From contig LSYV01000062.1 in NCBI GenBank assembly GCA_001584585.1, positions 330,468-394,467 of the forward strand: a stretch of DNA of 64,000 nt, read 5' to 3'. Positions 21,201 through 33,490 of this stretch are shown piece by piece. Under the pieces are notes generated by a model that did not search any database, was not told the origin of the DNA, and was given only the letters and a program-made list of their open reading frames with translations. The stretch comes from Gonium pectorale (lineage: Eukaryota > Chlorophyta > Chlorophyceae > Chlamydomonadales > Volvocaceae). Each line of letters opens with the position of its first letter. Position 1 is the stretch's first letter. A program made the translations under genes and the position numbers.

Positions 21201-23954
21201 ACCCCCGCTCCTGGCACAGGTTGCCATCGACGTTGGCGACATGGTTGCCAACGGCGACCGCGGCGCCGTCACCGGGGACTCGGATGATGACGTCGGCACC
21301 GCCACGCCCTCCACCCAGGTGGGTGAGGAGCGGTATGGAAAAGGCTACAGAAAACGCACAGTCTTCACGGGCCTTTGCGCACGATACCTTGTCCCACCTT
21401 CGTGGCAACCCCCCCCCCAATCCACACACACATCCAGGCCGACGGCGCTGCTGCCAACGGCGGCCGTGCTGGGACTGGCAGCGGTGTCGCCGCCGCCCCC
21501 GCCGGCCGCGTGGGCGGCCCCGGCCCGGGCGGCCTGCGCCGCGATGACAGCTGGAACAGCGTGACGTCCGCGGGGGCGCACCACCAGCTGCCCTCGCTGG
21601 GCGTTGCCGCCAAGACGATGGCGCGCTTCAGCCAGGTCAGGGGGTCAGGGGTCCGTTCGCCACCAGGGCTGGAGGGCGGGCGGTGCTGCGGCGTCGCTCG
21701 GCTGGGCGTGTGCCGCTATAGCTGTCTTCGAAACCAGCGGCTCACGGCTCTGTACGGCATCGTTAAACTCAAGAGCAGTTGACTGCTGGCAGTCTTGCGC
21801 GATGCCCTGCGGTAGTGGCAAGCGGTGATCCTGACGCCCTTACCCACCCCCTCCAATCCATGCGTGACACTTGGGGAGAACATGGGAGCTGGGGAGCTCC
21901 ACCTACCGCTTACAGGACGGGAGAGCGCTGCTGGCTGCCACGCCGACCTCGTCAAACGTGTGTTCCCAAACACCCCCCACCCTGGCCAGGTTGCCTCCAC
22001 CGGCTCGCTGGCGGGTCTGGGCTACGGCCGCGCGGGCATGGCGTCGGGCGCCGCCTACCACCGCTCGCCGTACATCAGGTCCGTGGGGCGGGGGGCGGGG
22101 GGGGAGGGTCACGCGGTGCCGGGCCCGCCGGGCGGCACTGGGTGCTGAGGGACGGCCGTGCCGTGAGGTCGGTCCGTACCCGTGCGCGGCCGGGTAAGGC
22201 CCCGCGCCGCGCCGCGCCGCGCCGCGCGGCGCTGCCCCCGGTCGGGCGAGCTCGTCGCCAGTTCCGTTCGGCACGAGGGTAGCGTGCGAGGGACGAAGAG
22301 TGCTTGCTTCCCCTGCACACGGGAGAACGCAGCCCCGCCTTCCTGCACACTCCCCTCGATAATGCACGCATGCATGGTTTGTCGCCTCTCGTGTGTTTTC
22401 GGTATGCGTGATGACAGCGCGTGCAAACAAGTCGTATCTCATGTGTGCGTGTGTGCGGCTTGCTACTCAGCCCGTGCCCCCCCCCCTTCACGACGCGACC
22501 CGTTTCCCGTTTTTCATACGGGCCCCGCTGCCCCGCCGCCCGCCCGCCCCGCCCTAACCCACCTTCCGCCCGCCCGCCCGCCCGCCCCCGCAGCAAGCTG
22601 GAGTCGATCGCGTCGAGCGCCGTCCGCGCGGCCGACCGCGTGGGCGCCTCGCTGATCGTGGTGTACACGCACACGGGCAAGACGGCCCAGCTGGTGGCCA
22701 AGTACCGCCCGCCCATGCCCATCCTGACGCTGGTGGTGCCGCACCTGGTCTCGGACCAGCTCAAGTGGAAGCTGGAGGGCAGGTGCGCGGGGGGCAGGCA
22801 GGCTGGTGGCCCGGGAGGAGGCGGGCCAGCTGACCTCGAGGACCACGGCACCTGGCGCTTGTGGGGTACCGTACTGACCCTTGGGGCGTGGGTTAGGACA
22901 GTGTCTCGGGGCGAACCAGCGGGCTCGCGGCCGCGTGAAAGTGCGTGCGTCATCTTGAGCCTCCGCCGCGCCTCCCCACCCGCGCCGCGCCCTCCCCCTT
23001 CCACTCCGCAGGTCCAGCGCCCGCCAGTGCCTGATCAGCCGCAGCCTGCTGCCGGTGCTGGCGGCGCCCTCGCCCAGCGGCGACCAGCTGCTGCAGGAGG
23101 CGGTGGTGATGGCCGGCCGCGTGGGGCTGGTGCGGCCGCACGACCACGTGGTGTGCGTGCAGCGCATCCACGACGACTTCTGCGTCAAGATCATCAGCGT
23201 GGACGAGCTGGGAGCGGGTGAGGCGGGCGGGCGGGCAAGGCAGGCACACCGGCAGACAGGGCCGTTGCGAGCAGGGGGGGCAACGGTCGGCTGTTGGATT
23301 GGGGTATGACTTGGTGTGCGCGCAAGGGCTCCTGCGTCAGTATCGTTTAGCACTGAAGAGGCCGGAGGTGGGGCGGGAGTGGGGCCGCAGGAGGATGGGT
23401 GAGGCTGGGGCGACGTGACCGAGTCTGGGCTCAGTTGGGGTTGGGGCGACGGGGAGCGCGAGGAGTAGGGGACCGGCGCGCAGTTGCCCCGCAGCTCGGC
23501 TACCAGTGCGCGCGCTGGCCGGGTCTGCAACCGTCAGCCGTCCATATGTACCCCGCGTCACTGCTAAAGGGCAGCTCCTGTGCATAACCACTTCGCCATG
23601 GCTCTTTCTTATTGCGACGGGAGTTGCTTCGTGGCGGGGCGTCGCGCTGCCACATGGCGCCTTGCTTCCACGTCCTTGCACGCCCCGACCCCGTTCCCAT
23701 CCCCACACGCAGGCATCAAGCGCGACGACGCGATTATGTCGCACTCGGCCTTCGGCCCGCACACGACGCTCAACACAAACCTCATGGCCGCCTCACCGTC
23801 GGGCGCGCCGCTGCCCGCCACCAGCGGCTTCGACTCTCCGCGCGTGCGCAACAACCCCATCGGCAACAAGTTCGGGCCGCTGCCGCCCGCCGCGCAGCTG
23901 GCCTCGGGCGGCTCCTTCGTTGGCTCCCTGGCGCCGGCCATGTCCGGCATTTGA
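15287..23954 (+). CDS. PYK: Pyruvate kinase, plant cytosolic type with an inserted segment
   Basis: Sixteen exons: 15287-15365, 15599-15669, 15822-15974, 16975-17209, 17627-17793, 18592-18650, 19247-19325, 19438-19539, 20071-20161, 20579-20739, 21220-21318, 21438-21635, 21990-22078, 22594-22782, 23012-23217, 23713-23954; 2220 nt, 739 aa. Landmarks of the fold: TKVVCTVGPSC, VDTLGREL, the catalytic Lys and metal-binding Glu in ILAKLES, SRGNLGLD, and PRPTRAEATDVANAVLDG, then the C domain (SSAVRAADRVGAS, AKYRPPMPI). The enzyme makes pyruvate and ATP from phosphoenolpyruvate and ADP in glycolysis. No transit peptide is visible, which suits a cytosolic isoform. Exons 11-13 add about 115-130 Gly/Ala/Ser/Asp-rich residues not found in plant enzymes, and there is an 80-residue C-terminal tail. 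The usual ARFNFSHG motif reads CRVDLTWG. Confidence 0.94.
19341..19377 (+). repeat. 12-bp minisatellite in a pyruvate kinase intron
   Basis: About three units of GGCAGGTGGGCG lie just after the 5' splice site at 19326. Confidence 0.75.
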
Positions 23955-24998
23955 GGCGCGTGATCACACAGCCATCAACGGAGGCTCGTCTGCCCCACAC
24001 GCGACCTACCGCCCAACTCCAGCGGCGCACCGGCATGGGGCAGCTGGATGGCAGGGGCGTGCCGGCATTTTTGGGGGCCACTGGCGGGCGCATCCTTCCA
24101 GTTTCGTCAGTTTTGTGACAGGAAAGGGCAGCAACATGACCTTTGCTTCCGCTCGGGGTCCACGGTGTGCAATGCGCGGGTTCGCGTCGGCCGTGGGTGT
24201 CAGCAATGGATAAGCGCTGGCGGGGCAAATGCACGGTGAAGCAGTCCGGGGCTGCAGTGCCCTACCGTGAACTTGTTACGGGATGCTCTTATGGCTTGTA
24301 CTGGAAAGGGCCTTGCATTGGTGAGGACTCGGCCCTGGCGCGGTCTCCAGCAGTGTGGTGTGTGCCCCTGCGTACTTGCAGACGTGGGGTGCTGCGGGAC
24401 CGTGGGCTGTGCTCGGCTTCGGCAGCCGCGCGAGTGCCGCCTCTTCGTATACACTGTGGGGTTGTCAGCAGTGCTACGACGGGGCCATGCGCGTTGGGGT
24501 TGGCGTCGTGACTTTATCTTGGGTGCATGGGTACGGTACTGGCTGGAGGACAGCGCGAGGGCGTTGGGGCCGCTTCGTAAGGGACGTGCAGCTAGGCTCG
24601 GAACACGTGTGGTTTGGGGTTCTTGGGAGCACGCGTGGGATGGACTGGCTGTTTAGGGTCGGCTTCGTGATTACGGCAACTGGACTGCACACCCAAAGTC
24701 CATCTCTAGCACAGCTGTGAGCGCGGGCAAGTCGCAATGTGAAACACCTTCTCGTACAAGCTCCGTGCAGGCCGGTGTACTTCGACGCGGCGGCAGCCGG
24801 GCCGGTCCGTACTCGGCCCTTGAGCACAGGCCTAAAGTTTGTGAACACTTGGCCCTTGGATACGGCCTGTTTCTGAGCTCGGCCGATTCTGTGCACGCAG
24901 TGTTTGGAATTTTTGTTTGCCACTTGGAGATGTATCTGCGTTGCTGCGGGCGGTGTTGGGCCCCGTTGCGTCGAAGCTCGCGCCGTAGTGAATCATGG

Positions 24999-25003
24999 TG
25001 TAA
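24999..25003 (+). terminator. Candidate poly(A) signal of pyruvate kinase
   Basis: TGTAA, the usual chlamydomonadalean poly(A) signal, is the first one seen on the + strand after the stop. It would give a 3' UTR of about 1.05 kb, which is within the normal range for these algae. Confidence 0.4.
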
Positions 25004-25009
25004 GGCATT

Positions 25010-26055
25010 ATGACCTTACTTGCCCCGTCCATCAGATGGCTGGCATAGAAATCATCTACTCACGAGAAATCACGAGGTGGTAAAGTGCGGCATAGGATGC
25101 CCGGCTGTCCGCGGATCCAAGCAAACAGCTGATGAAAAATAGCCTGATTAGAGACCCACCCTAAGGTGGATGACTCCCCATGCATCCTCCCCTCCGTATC
25201 CACCATATCGCACCCGAATGTGCCCAACGCCTCACCATACGTGGACACAAGCAAACCACCCGATTCCTCAGGCGTGCTCCAGATTCAAACCCAACAGCCA
25301 AGATGCTGCCTTGCGGTCTCGCGCCGCCCAATCCGCTCGTGTCGGCCCCACTGAGGTGCACTCGGTAACTCGGCCGCATGCAAAAATCGCCAGAAACGAT
25401 GTATTGTAGACCAACACGAACCGTCTGCGCCCGGTCCAAGGAGCCCAGGCGCTGGCCTCCCGCATAGGCAACAGGCGGCTCGCCCTCGACCTGGTGTGTC
25501 TGCAAAGAAGCCATGCGGGGGTTGTGCCTCCTGCCCCAGACATTGTTCTGTCCTGGAACGCCCCACCGCTTGCAGCCGCGCCCGAACAGGCTCAGGGGGC
25601 GCGGTCGGCCCCAGATAACCGTGCGCAGCCCGCGGCTCACTTCACGCTACAGTTTAACCCTGAAAGCGGGCCCTTAACGCTGTCGCAATCATCTGGTCGC
25701 AGGCCCGCAATCCGCGCAGACAGCCCGGCCCATGCGCCCACGCTCGCCTGCTGCCGCCGCACAGCGCGGTTTAGCAGCAGACTCCTGTTCCACGGCTCCT
25801 CGACACTCGCTCGTTCCTCCATCTGAAAGTGCTTCCTGCCACGTGTCCGGCCTTCCAATGCTCCCAAAAGTGATGCTTGACTGCCGGTGGGGCACCCGGA
25901 CACTCGGCACTGGCCGCCTGCTGCTCCGTCATTAGGAATGCGCCGGCACAATCCCCGCCGGCCGCCGGCGGTCGCCTCATCGCTTTACTGCGCAGCGACA
26001 TCGTGCATCCTCGCCGCCGCCTGCCGCTCTCCGCCAGGCACTGAGCCGTGCCCCT
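25010..26055. other. Convergent intergenic region PYK/GOS1
   Basis: Probably the GOS1 3' UTR plus spacer. A 159-aa minus-strand frame (25161-25640) is open but unlike any family I know, lacks splice partners and is best treated as chance. Confidence 0.35.
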
Positions 26056-28060
26056 TCACTTGGCCATGACGTAGATGATGGTGAAGAGCACGCACGCGGC
26101 GATGACGCCGCTGAGCACCAGTGTGTCCTTGCTTTTCTTGCGCCGGATAGCATTGAGCAGGCCGTTAACGACGGGGAAGCGCGCCCCCACGGCTAGCAGT
26201 TTGTCGCCGATGCCCTCAAACACGCGGCGCTGCTGCATCAGGTTACCGGACACGTTCGACGCCTGTGACAGAAGGTCGTCAACCTGCGGAGTGTAAGGAC
26301 GGAAGAGGGATGGTGTTGTAAGAGGTTGGACCCGGGCCGGGGGTTCCAGAGCTCGTGGCATCCGATACCTTCAGCCCTATGTCTTGAGGATTCAATGCCC
26401 GCTGCTTTACGCGCACTTCGAAGTCCTGGGCAGGCATCATGTTGAATGACAAGCACAAACCTCGGCTGCACTTATGCTCCCTGTCCTCGAAGGCGCAATT
26501 CCCCTACTAACTCCATCCGACCCAACCTCTCAAAAAACGATGTGCATCGGCTGACACTCCAGATCAGACTTGCAAGGAGCATATGGCAACAAGGGAGCAT
26601 TGTAAAGAATCCGAAGAGCTCTTCCCTGCATGATGACGCAGACGATGACCTCAAACCCAACCCGGAAAGGCCCCTACCACGCCGCCTCACCATGTTTGCT
26701 GAGTTCTGTATCGTGCCGCGTTCCCGCAGCAGCGCCCCTGATGAGCTTTGCACCTGGTGGATGGACCATGGCGTGAGATGGGGGCGTGAGAGGAGTGGAC
26801 GCCCCTATGTAGGAGTAGCCTTGATAACAGCAGGCGCGCCCAGCAGCAGGCACCCCAGCATGCACATCGTCCGCTGTGCTGGCGAGCTGCGTTTGTTGGA
26901 CTGCCACCACGCAACGTGTCTGCCATGGTCCAACGTTGCGCGGGAGCCTGGCTAAAAGACTGAAAGGCTGGCACATGACCCGGAGTCCGAAACCCCAGTT
27001 GTACGCAGGTTGAATTGGTTGAAGAACGGTACAACTGTGCGCCTATGCCCAGAAGCAGCCGCCGCACCTGCACGCCTAGCAGGGTGCTGTCGCCGGCGCC
27101 TGCCAGCAGTTTAACCCGGTCTAGGGCTGCTCCCAGCGTGGCGTTGACCTTTCGAAATTCCTGTTGGGGACAACAGCACGGAACGTGGAACGTGACAACA
27201 ATGCCAATATGTGCTGCAACAGGGCATACACCCCCACTGGCGCCCACTGCCAGCAGCAGAGCGCGAAGCCTAATGAAATAGGGACGCGACTGAAGGTCAC
27301 GCCCCTGACACCGTCGCATGGGTGCTGCGTGGCGGGAGGGCAAGCAGGCACGGGTAGCTGGGGCAGGTCTGACAGCTACCAGGACCTGGAGCGGTTTCCC
27401 CAGCATGCACACTTCCTTCCCTGACCCACGGCGGACCTGAGTGAACTCCTGCAGGATGTCCCGGTGCCGCGCCAGGGTGTGCGAGCGCGCGTCGCTGCTC
27501 CCGCCAACGATTGCCGCCATCTCGTCGTTTATGTCAGATAACCGCTGCAGTAGGTCCTCGACCTCGGCTGCTTTGGTCTGTGCGAGCTGCTGGGCCACGC
27601 GACAGGCGAGGAGGGTCAGCACGGTCGGAGGCAACGAAAGGGACGGGCGGGAGACAGCGACAAGACCTACCTGGTCTGCCCCCAGCGCCGCATTGTCTGC
27701 AGTGTTGAGCTTGTAACTGGCCTCAAAGCTAGAACACAGCTTCGTAAACGCCGCAAGCTTCACATCGAGCTCTCCTTCCAGGCGTCGTGCCTGCGGGGCC
27801 GAAATGCCTGAGCACAACGGGCACGACCGAGCTGGCCCTGCTCCCAAATGCATGATACCAACCTCCTTACGCAGGTCCTCCCACACACGCGTCTGCCCTG
27901 GCACCCGGGTCTGCGAAGGACTGCTGCAAGCAAGGGCACAAGAGGGCCCGCGTCGCCTCTGCCCTCTCAGGTTGCCAAGCATATCACATATGTCGCACCG
28001 GTTGTATGCCATGTATGCTGTTGCTACGTGGCGTCCAGACGGTGCCTCCGACAAAAACAT
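26056..28060 (-). CDS. GOS1: Golgi Qb-SNARE GOS1/GOSR1
   Basis: Exons: 28060-27863 (start uncertain), 27790-27671, 27589-27437, 27160-27068, 26753-26691, 26283-26056. The N-terminal helix VWEDLRKEARRLEGELDVKL matches the family start (WEDLRKQARQLENELDLKL in animals). RHRDILQEFTQEFRK is the conserved hinge, LLRERGTIQNSANMVDDLL opens the SNARE motif, and RFPVVNGLLNAIRRKKSKD precedes one C-terminal membrane anchor ending YVMAK. This is a tail-anchored vesicle-fusion protein of the Golgi. The frame stays open to an ATG at 28060, giving 284 aa, longer than the usual 240-250. In-frame ATGs at 28012 and 27982, or an upstream mini-exon, are alternatives. Confidence 0.88.
26369..26425 (-). other. Candidate in-frame cassette exon in GOS1
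   Basis: A 57-nt stretch has an acceptor (CCCAG before 26425) and a donor (AAG then GTATCG after 26369), no stop, and is phase 0 on both sides. It would add DFEVRVKQRALNPQDIGLK between the exons ending SANM and beginning VDDLL. It has no counterpart in other GOS1 proteins, and its codon use is weaker than its neighbours', so it may be only chance intron sequence. Confidence 0.3.
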
Positions 28061-28445
28061 TCAGTCTCAGGCTCTCATTCGACTCGCAATGACCCCTAAG
28101 CGGGCCACGAGTAAGGGACTTGGTGTAAATGAGCCAGGAGCGGGGGTTTGCTTTCGGGTTTGAACAAGCTCAATATAAAATTAACTATGTAGAATTGTAG
28201 ACTAGTGTCCTTGGGTGTAGAGGCAGACCCGATTGGGCCTTTGCCATCTATCCCTCCCTCCCAACATGCCGTAACTTGCCTCACCTGAAGCTGTGCTAGC
28301 CCGCCTCGCAAGCGCATTCTGCGTACTTATACACAGGGATCGCACTTTAAGCCTGTAAATAACACGTTACTTCTCGTTAATTCGCCCAGATCTGAACTCG
28401 CCTCAGTCCCACTCGGTCGAACACCAGTAGGCAGCGTCTGCAGCC
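28061..28445. promoter_or_regulatory. Divergent promoter region GOS1/PBG1
   Basis: At most 385 bp separate the two start codons. TATAAAA at 28174-28180, in AT-rich DNA, is a candidate TATA box for the proteasome gene. Confidence 0.4.
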
Positions 28446-29671
28446 ATGCTGCCCCGACCAACGTCGCACTCGAAGGCCCTTGGGCCTGGCGTGGCTGGGC
28501 CTGAGCTGGCGGTCGCGACATCGGCCGTGCTCGACAGACCTCCCCAGTCCTGCGCGCACCTCCCGCTCACAGGGGCGCAGCCCTGCGTCGTGGACCCGGC
28601 CGTGCTGGCCGACCCGCGCCAGCACACAAAGTACCCGTACGTCACGGGCACGTCCGTGCTTGCCATAAAGTACAGGGACGGTGTGCTGATTGGTTGCGAC
28701 ACGCTGGGTGCCTACGGCAGCACAAAGCGCTACAAGAGCACACAGCGCATCTATCGGGTCAACAGCAAGTGCGTGGTGGCGGCGGGCGGCGAAGTCAGCG
28801 ACTTCCAGTACATTTCCAACTTGCTGGACGAGCTGGCGACGGACGACTTCCGCACGGACGACGGGATAGAGCTCACCCCGCAGGAGGTCTACTCCTACCT
28901 ATGCCGTGTCATGTACAACCGGCGAAACAAGTTCGACCCGCTGTGGAACTCGCTGGTGGTGGGCGGCGTGGAGAAGGGCGGCCAGAGCTTCCTGGGCATG
29001 GTGGGCATGATTGGCACGCACTACACGGACAGCCACGTCACCACCGGCTTCGCAAACCAGCTGGCGCGGCCGCTGTTCCGGGAGCGGCAGAGCGACGACA
29101 TGTCGGAGGAGGACGCCATGCACCTCATGTACGACTCCCTCAAGGTACGGCGATGGAGAGAGGGAGTGTGCTGCGAGTGGCTTGGTGCGCGGCGAGTCGG
29201 GCGAACGCCGATCTGGCTCAGGAACGTGCAGGGGCCTTTTATGGCTGTGACTCGTGTAGGACCATCCGGTGTCAGGCGTCGTAATCTGCATGCAGTATCT
29301 CGGCGAGCTCGCAGTATAGACGTGCTCACTCCGCGTGGAAGCTGGTGGCCGCGTCCCAGTGGGTCCTCGATTCCCAGGTTCCCAGCTGTCCGCATCTTCT
29401 GCCTTCCCCGTTTCTGGTTCTCTTTTTTTTCGGACGCAGGCTGTTGGTACCCCAACTTGTTTTGGATCATGCATGGCTTCGGCTTGAGGGTTGCTCCCCT
29501 GACGACCAACCGCAGGTCTGCTATTACCGCGACAAGGTCTCCATCAACAAGTTCCAGGTCGCCAAGGTCACCGGGGAGGGCGTAAGCATCAGCGAGCCGT
29601 TCGCGCTGGACATGCGGTGGGACTACAAGCTCTTCGCGGCTCCCACCAAGTGGGCCGTGGGTGCGTGGTGA
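28446..29671 (+). CDS. PBG1: 20S proteasome subunit beta-7 (PSMB4 type)
   Basis: Two exons, 28446-29144 and 29516-29671, 284 aa. The beta-subunit core starts at TGTSVLAIKYRDGVLIGCDT; family landmarks are GSTKRYKSTQRIYRV, AAGGEVSDFQY, LCRVMYNRRNKFDPLWNSLV, and HYTDSHVTTGFA. The protein ends FAAPTKWAVGAW, as plant PBG1 ends in a similar SW. This is a non-catalytic beta subunit of the proteasome core; the long propeptide (about 58 residues) is usual. The first exon is long and intron-free. The 371-bp intron carries a fragment of the dispersed repeat. Confidence 0.95.
29401..29430 (+). repeat. Dispersed repeat, copy E (fragment inside the PBG1 intron)
   Basis: GCCTTCCCCGTTTCTGGTTC and a T-run, matching 1821-1844 and (inverted) 38371-38398. 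Confidence 0.55.
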
Positions 29672-30061
29672 GAAGTGCATACCACAGGTGTTCAGGTCGT
29701 GACAGAAATTGGTCGGCTGGACCAAAACGCTAAGCTGTCGCATGGAGGCTGCAGTTAGGAAGGTACGTAAGCAGTGTGCCTACGTCTGGCAGGGCTGTGC
29801 GGGCCCTTTTCTGGTGGCGCCATGCTTGGCTCGGCAGTGCAGGAGGGTCAAGGCTCCGAAGTGGGCAGTTGCTTTGTACACTAGAGCATTCTTGTGTTAC
29901 TGGTAAAAGTCTGAGCGACATTAAGCGACGGCATGTACGGTGCGCTACGAGCGGCGTCGGGCCCCTGGTGGGTCGTGCGCAGCCGTGCCTGGTGCTGGCA
30001 ACAAGGATGGACCGCACGCGTGGGACCGTACGCTCGACATCGCTGGTACCTTTTGTATGAA

Positions 30062-30066
30062 TGTAA
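30062..30066 (+). terminator. Candidate poly(A) signal of PBG1
   Basis: TGTAA, 391 nt after the PBG1 stop and 366 bp before the PF16 start. The rest of 29672-30431 shows no gene and should hold the PF16 promoter. Confidence 0.4.
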
Positions 30067-30431
30067 TATGAGCAGTACCAATCCATGCTGCTGCATACAG
30101 TGAGGAGGGCACGTTTCAGTATACCGGTACAGCATGCGCACATGTCCAGGACATAAACCGTTTAGCCCGGACGGCTCGCACGCGCAAGAGTGCACAGCTC
30201 TATCCCAATGTAAGCCTGTTTTCCGTTGAAGCTCTGGATGAGGAAGGAGCGAAGTGTGTACGGCACTCGTACTTTCTCTTAGAGGTGGTTGAGTACCATT
30301 CCCCGCCATTCCATGCAGCGGGACATGTTGATCAACTAAGAAATTACACATCTATATTGCAAGTTAGGAAAATTGTAACGACGAGATAGCAGACCGCGCG
30401 GTGCTTCTGACCTTGGTGTTGACGTGACAAC

Positions 30432-33400
30432 ATGGCGACCCGCGCGGTGCTTCAGACGTTCGAACGATACCAGAAAGAACGTGTCGCGTTCGTGACCGCT
30501 GTCGCAGAGATGGCGAAGAACCCACAAGTGAGAGGTTCTGCAGCTCGGCTTCTGCTTCTTGCTCGGGTTCTTATACTACCTTGGCCTGCAGAACATCGAG
30601 GCGCTCCAACAAGCGGGCGCCATGGCGCTTCTAAGGCCGCTTCTGCTGGACAATGTCCCGAGGTCGGTGGAGGCGAAGCGTGCCTGCGTATTGGTGATTA
30701 TCATGCTTTCAACTGGTCGTCTGATGCCCGCCGCTGCTGCCCGCAGTATACAACAATCGGCCGCGTTGGCGCTTGGGCGACTAGCCAATTATAGCGACGA
30801 CCTCGCAGAGGCGGTTGTGCAGAACGAGATTCTGCCGCAGCTGGTGAGCACGTGGGGCAGCAGGGAGCGCGTAGCCGGGGCGCAACACCCTCACCACGCG
30901 CCCCGGCACCCCGCCGTGTGGCACCTCGCGCTCAACCCCTTGGCATCCTCATCCATTAAACCGTGCCTGCGCCCCGTATCTACAGGTGTATTCTCTGAGC
31001 GAGCAGAACCGGTTCTACAAGCAGGCCGCAGCCTTCTGCCTGCGTGCAGTCGCACGGCACTCACCAGAGCTGGCGCAGTCAGTCATTGACAGCGGCGCGC
31101 TGGACTCACTGGTCACCTGCCTCGAGGAGTTTGACCCCGGCGTCAAGGAAGCTTCCGCTTGGACGCTGGGCTACATCGCGGGTCACAACGCCGAGCTAGC
31201 GCAGCAGGTGGTGGATGCGGGCGCAGTTCCGCTGCTGGTGCTGTGCGTGCAGGAGCCGGAGCTTAGCCTCAAGCGCATAGCGGCCTCAGCGCTGTCGGAC
31301 ATTGCCAAGCACACGCCAGAGCTGGCGCAGGCGGTGGTGGACGCGGGCGCGGTGCAGTACTTGGCACCGCTGGTGATCAACCAGGACGCCAAGCTCAAAC
31401 GCCAGGTGCGGGAGAGGGAGCGGTGGAGTACAGTGGGATGTGCCGGGGCACAAGGGGCCTCCACTGGCCAGGGCATTAGGTATGTGCCACTGCAAGCTTG
31501 GGCTTCGATGCAGCAAGCGTAGCACTAAGCGGCAATTTGCCAAGCCAAGTTAGCAAGCACGAACGCGTGTGGCGTCTTGAGCTGTTGGGGGCCTGGGGTT
31601 TCGAAATGGCGTTAAGCTTCAGGGGAACAGTGTCAGGCAGCCCGAGGAAGGCCCATGATTGCGATCCTCTTGCAGCCGTCGGACTCGGGAAACAGCTACC
31701 GAAATGGCGGCCTGGCTGGAAGGGATCATCGGAAGCGATGCCCAGACTTGGAGTCGCACATGCTGTGCAGGGGACCTCCGCACGTCCACAGCGTAACGCC
31801 GCACAACAAACAGAGAGACAGTTTCCGGTGTTGTGCATCAAAGTGTTACCGAGGTACAAGTTTTGATAACACTTGGCATATTCGACACCTGAAGGCCTCA
31901 GCGCCTTCTGTTAGCGCACGGCGCTGCTGGCCGCCCGTGTTCCGTCATCTTGTCTCTGCGCCCTCACTGAATCTCCCGCAGGTATGCTGCGCGCTCAGCC
32001 AGATTGCCAAGCACAGCGTGGACCTGGCGGAGGTGGTGGTTGGCGCGGAGATCTTCCCCAAGATTCTCACCTGCCTCAAGTTCCCCGACGAGTTTGTCAA
32101 GAAGCACAGCGCCACGGTGGTGCGCGAAGTTGCCAAGCACACGCCCGAGTTAGCGCAGCTGGTGGTTGGCAACGGGGGTGTCGGCGCGCTGGTGGACTAC
32201 ATCAGTGAGTAGCGCGCCGGAAATAACCACGGCTTTCTGCTATCACGAAAGTCGCGTCGTGTATCTGTCTGTACAGCGGCACGCGTATGTTGTGGCGACC
32301 GACACATGCATGGGCGAGAAGTATCTCCCGCCATGGCATGGGAACTGCGGGCCGAAGCTTTGCTAGATTTGCCTGGCGGCGCACACATACGATGCAAGTA
32401 TGTTAATGTTGGCCGCTCACTCGTGCCCCGCAGGCGATTCCACCGGAAACAACCGGCTTCCAGGCATTATGGCGCTGGGATACATCGCCGCGTTCTCGGA
32501 GACGCTGGCGCTGTCGGTCATTGCTGAGAAGGCGCTGCCGCCGCTGGTGTCCGCGCTGAACGAGGAGTCGGAGGACCACCTCAAGAGCGCAACCGCCTGG
32601 ACGCTCGGGCAGGTGGGCGGACGCAGGGAGGGCACGTGCCTAAAGATGCCTAATCTCTGTAGCGGACAAGAATAGGAGCACAAGACCGCAGCTATGCCAT
32701 GACATCATTATCAATGCAATGGCCTTCGGCACATGCCACAGGTCGGCCGGCACACGCCCGACCACGCCAAGGCGGTCGCGGACACGGGCTGCCTGGCGAC
32801 GCTTGTATCACTGGAGAGCGACGGGGCCTCGTCGGAGGACCTCAAGACCAAGTGCCGGCGCGCGCTCAAGAGCGTGATCGCCAAGCTGACACATTTGCCG
32901 GCGCTGGATGCGCTGGTGCACCGGGCGCTACCCGAGAGCGTAATGAAGATGGTGCTGGAGCAGGTGGGACCGGGCTCGGAGCTCTCTGCCTGGTATTCTC
33001 GGGCAGCAAGTGTCCTGCCTCATGGCTTGCTAGGGGAAGACTGTACCACAGGGATTAATGGGAGCGGGTGGCTTGCAGGCAGCAGGGGCGGGTGCGAACA
33101 GCCATGTTGTGAAAGCAACGAAGGCGATGCGCCACGGCCTTCTCGCCCATGATGTTAACTGCCCATGGGTATTGCCACGCTTACGTCGCCAAGGCATTGC
33201 CACTAACAAGGCCCCAACCCTGACTCTTCATCTGCGCCCGCTGCCTCGTCGGTTCTCAGGTTGGCAAGGTGCTGGCCAACGACGCGGCCGGGCGCGCCCA
33301 GTTCGTGCACAGCGGCGGCCTGGCGGCTGTGCAGCAAATGGCGGAGGCTCCGGGCAGCAAGCTGAAGGAGGCGGTGGAGATCATCAACAGCTGCTACCCC

Positions 33401-33490
33401 GAGGAGATCGTCAAGTACTACAGCCCCAGCTACAGCCAGCAGCTGCTCGAGAAGCTCGAGAGCATGGCAGCCACATCCACCGCCTACTGA
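30432..33490 (+). CDS. PF16: PF16/SPAG6 armadillo-repeat protein of the ciliary central pair
   Basis: Eight exons: 30432-30527, 30592-30662, 30747-30843, 30986-31405, 31982-32204, 32434-32612, 32742-32963, 33260-33490; 1539 nt, 512 aa. The start MATRAVLQTFERYQKERVAF and the armadillo repeats (SIQQSAALALGRLANYSDDL, EEFDPGVKEASAWTLGYIAG, NNRLPGIMALGYIAAFSETL) match PF16/SPAG6 along the whole length, and YYSPSYSQQLLEKLE is the family C-terminus. PF16 sits on the C1 central-pair microtubule and is required for C1 stability and flagellar motility. The length agrees with SPAG6 (about 509 aa). It implies a flagellate cell. Head-to-tail with PBG1 and convergent with NASP. Confidence 0.96.

Noticed and set aside
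22461..22593. C-runs and repeated GCCC units that could suggest a structured RNA
   Set aside because: They form the pyrimidine-rich end of an intron just before the acceptor at 22593; no stem-loop pairing was apparent.
25161..25640. 159-aa open frame on the minus strand
   Set aside because: It has no recognisable domain and no neighbouring exons, and lies between the predicted 3' ends of two convergent genes. It is best explained by chance.
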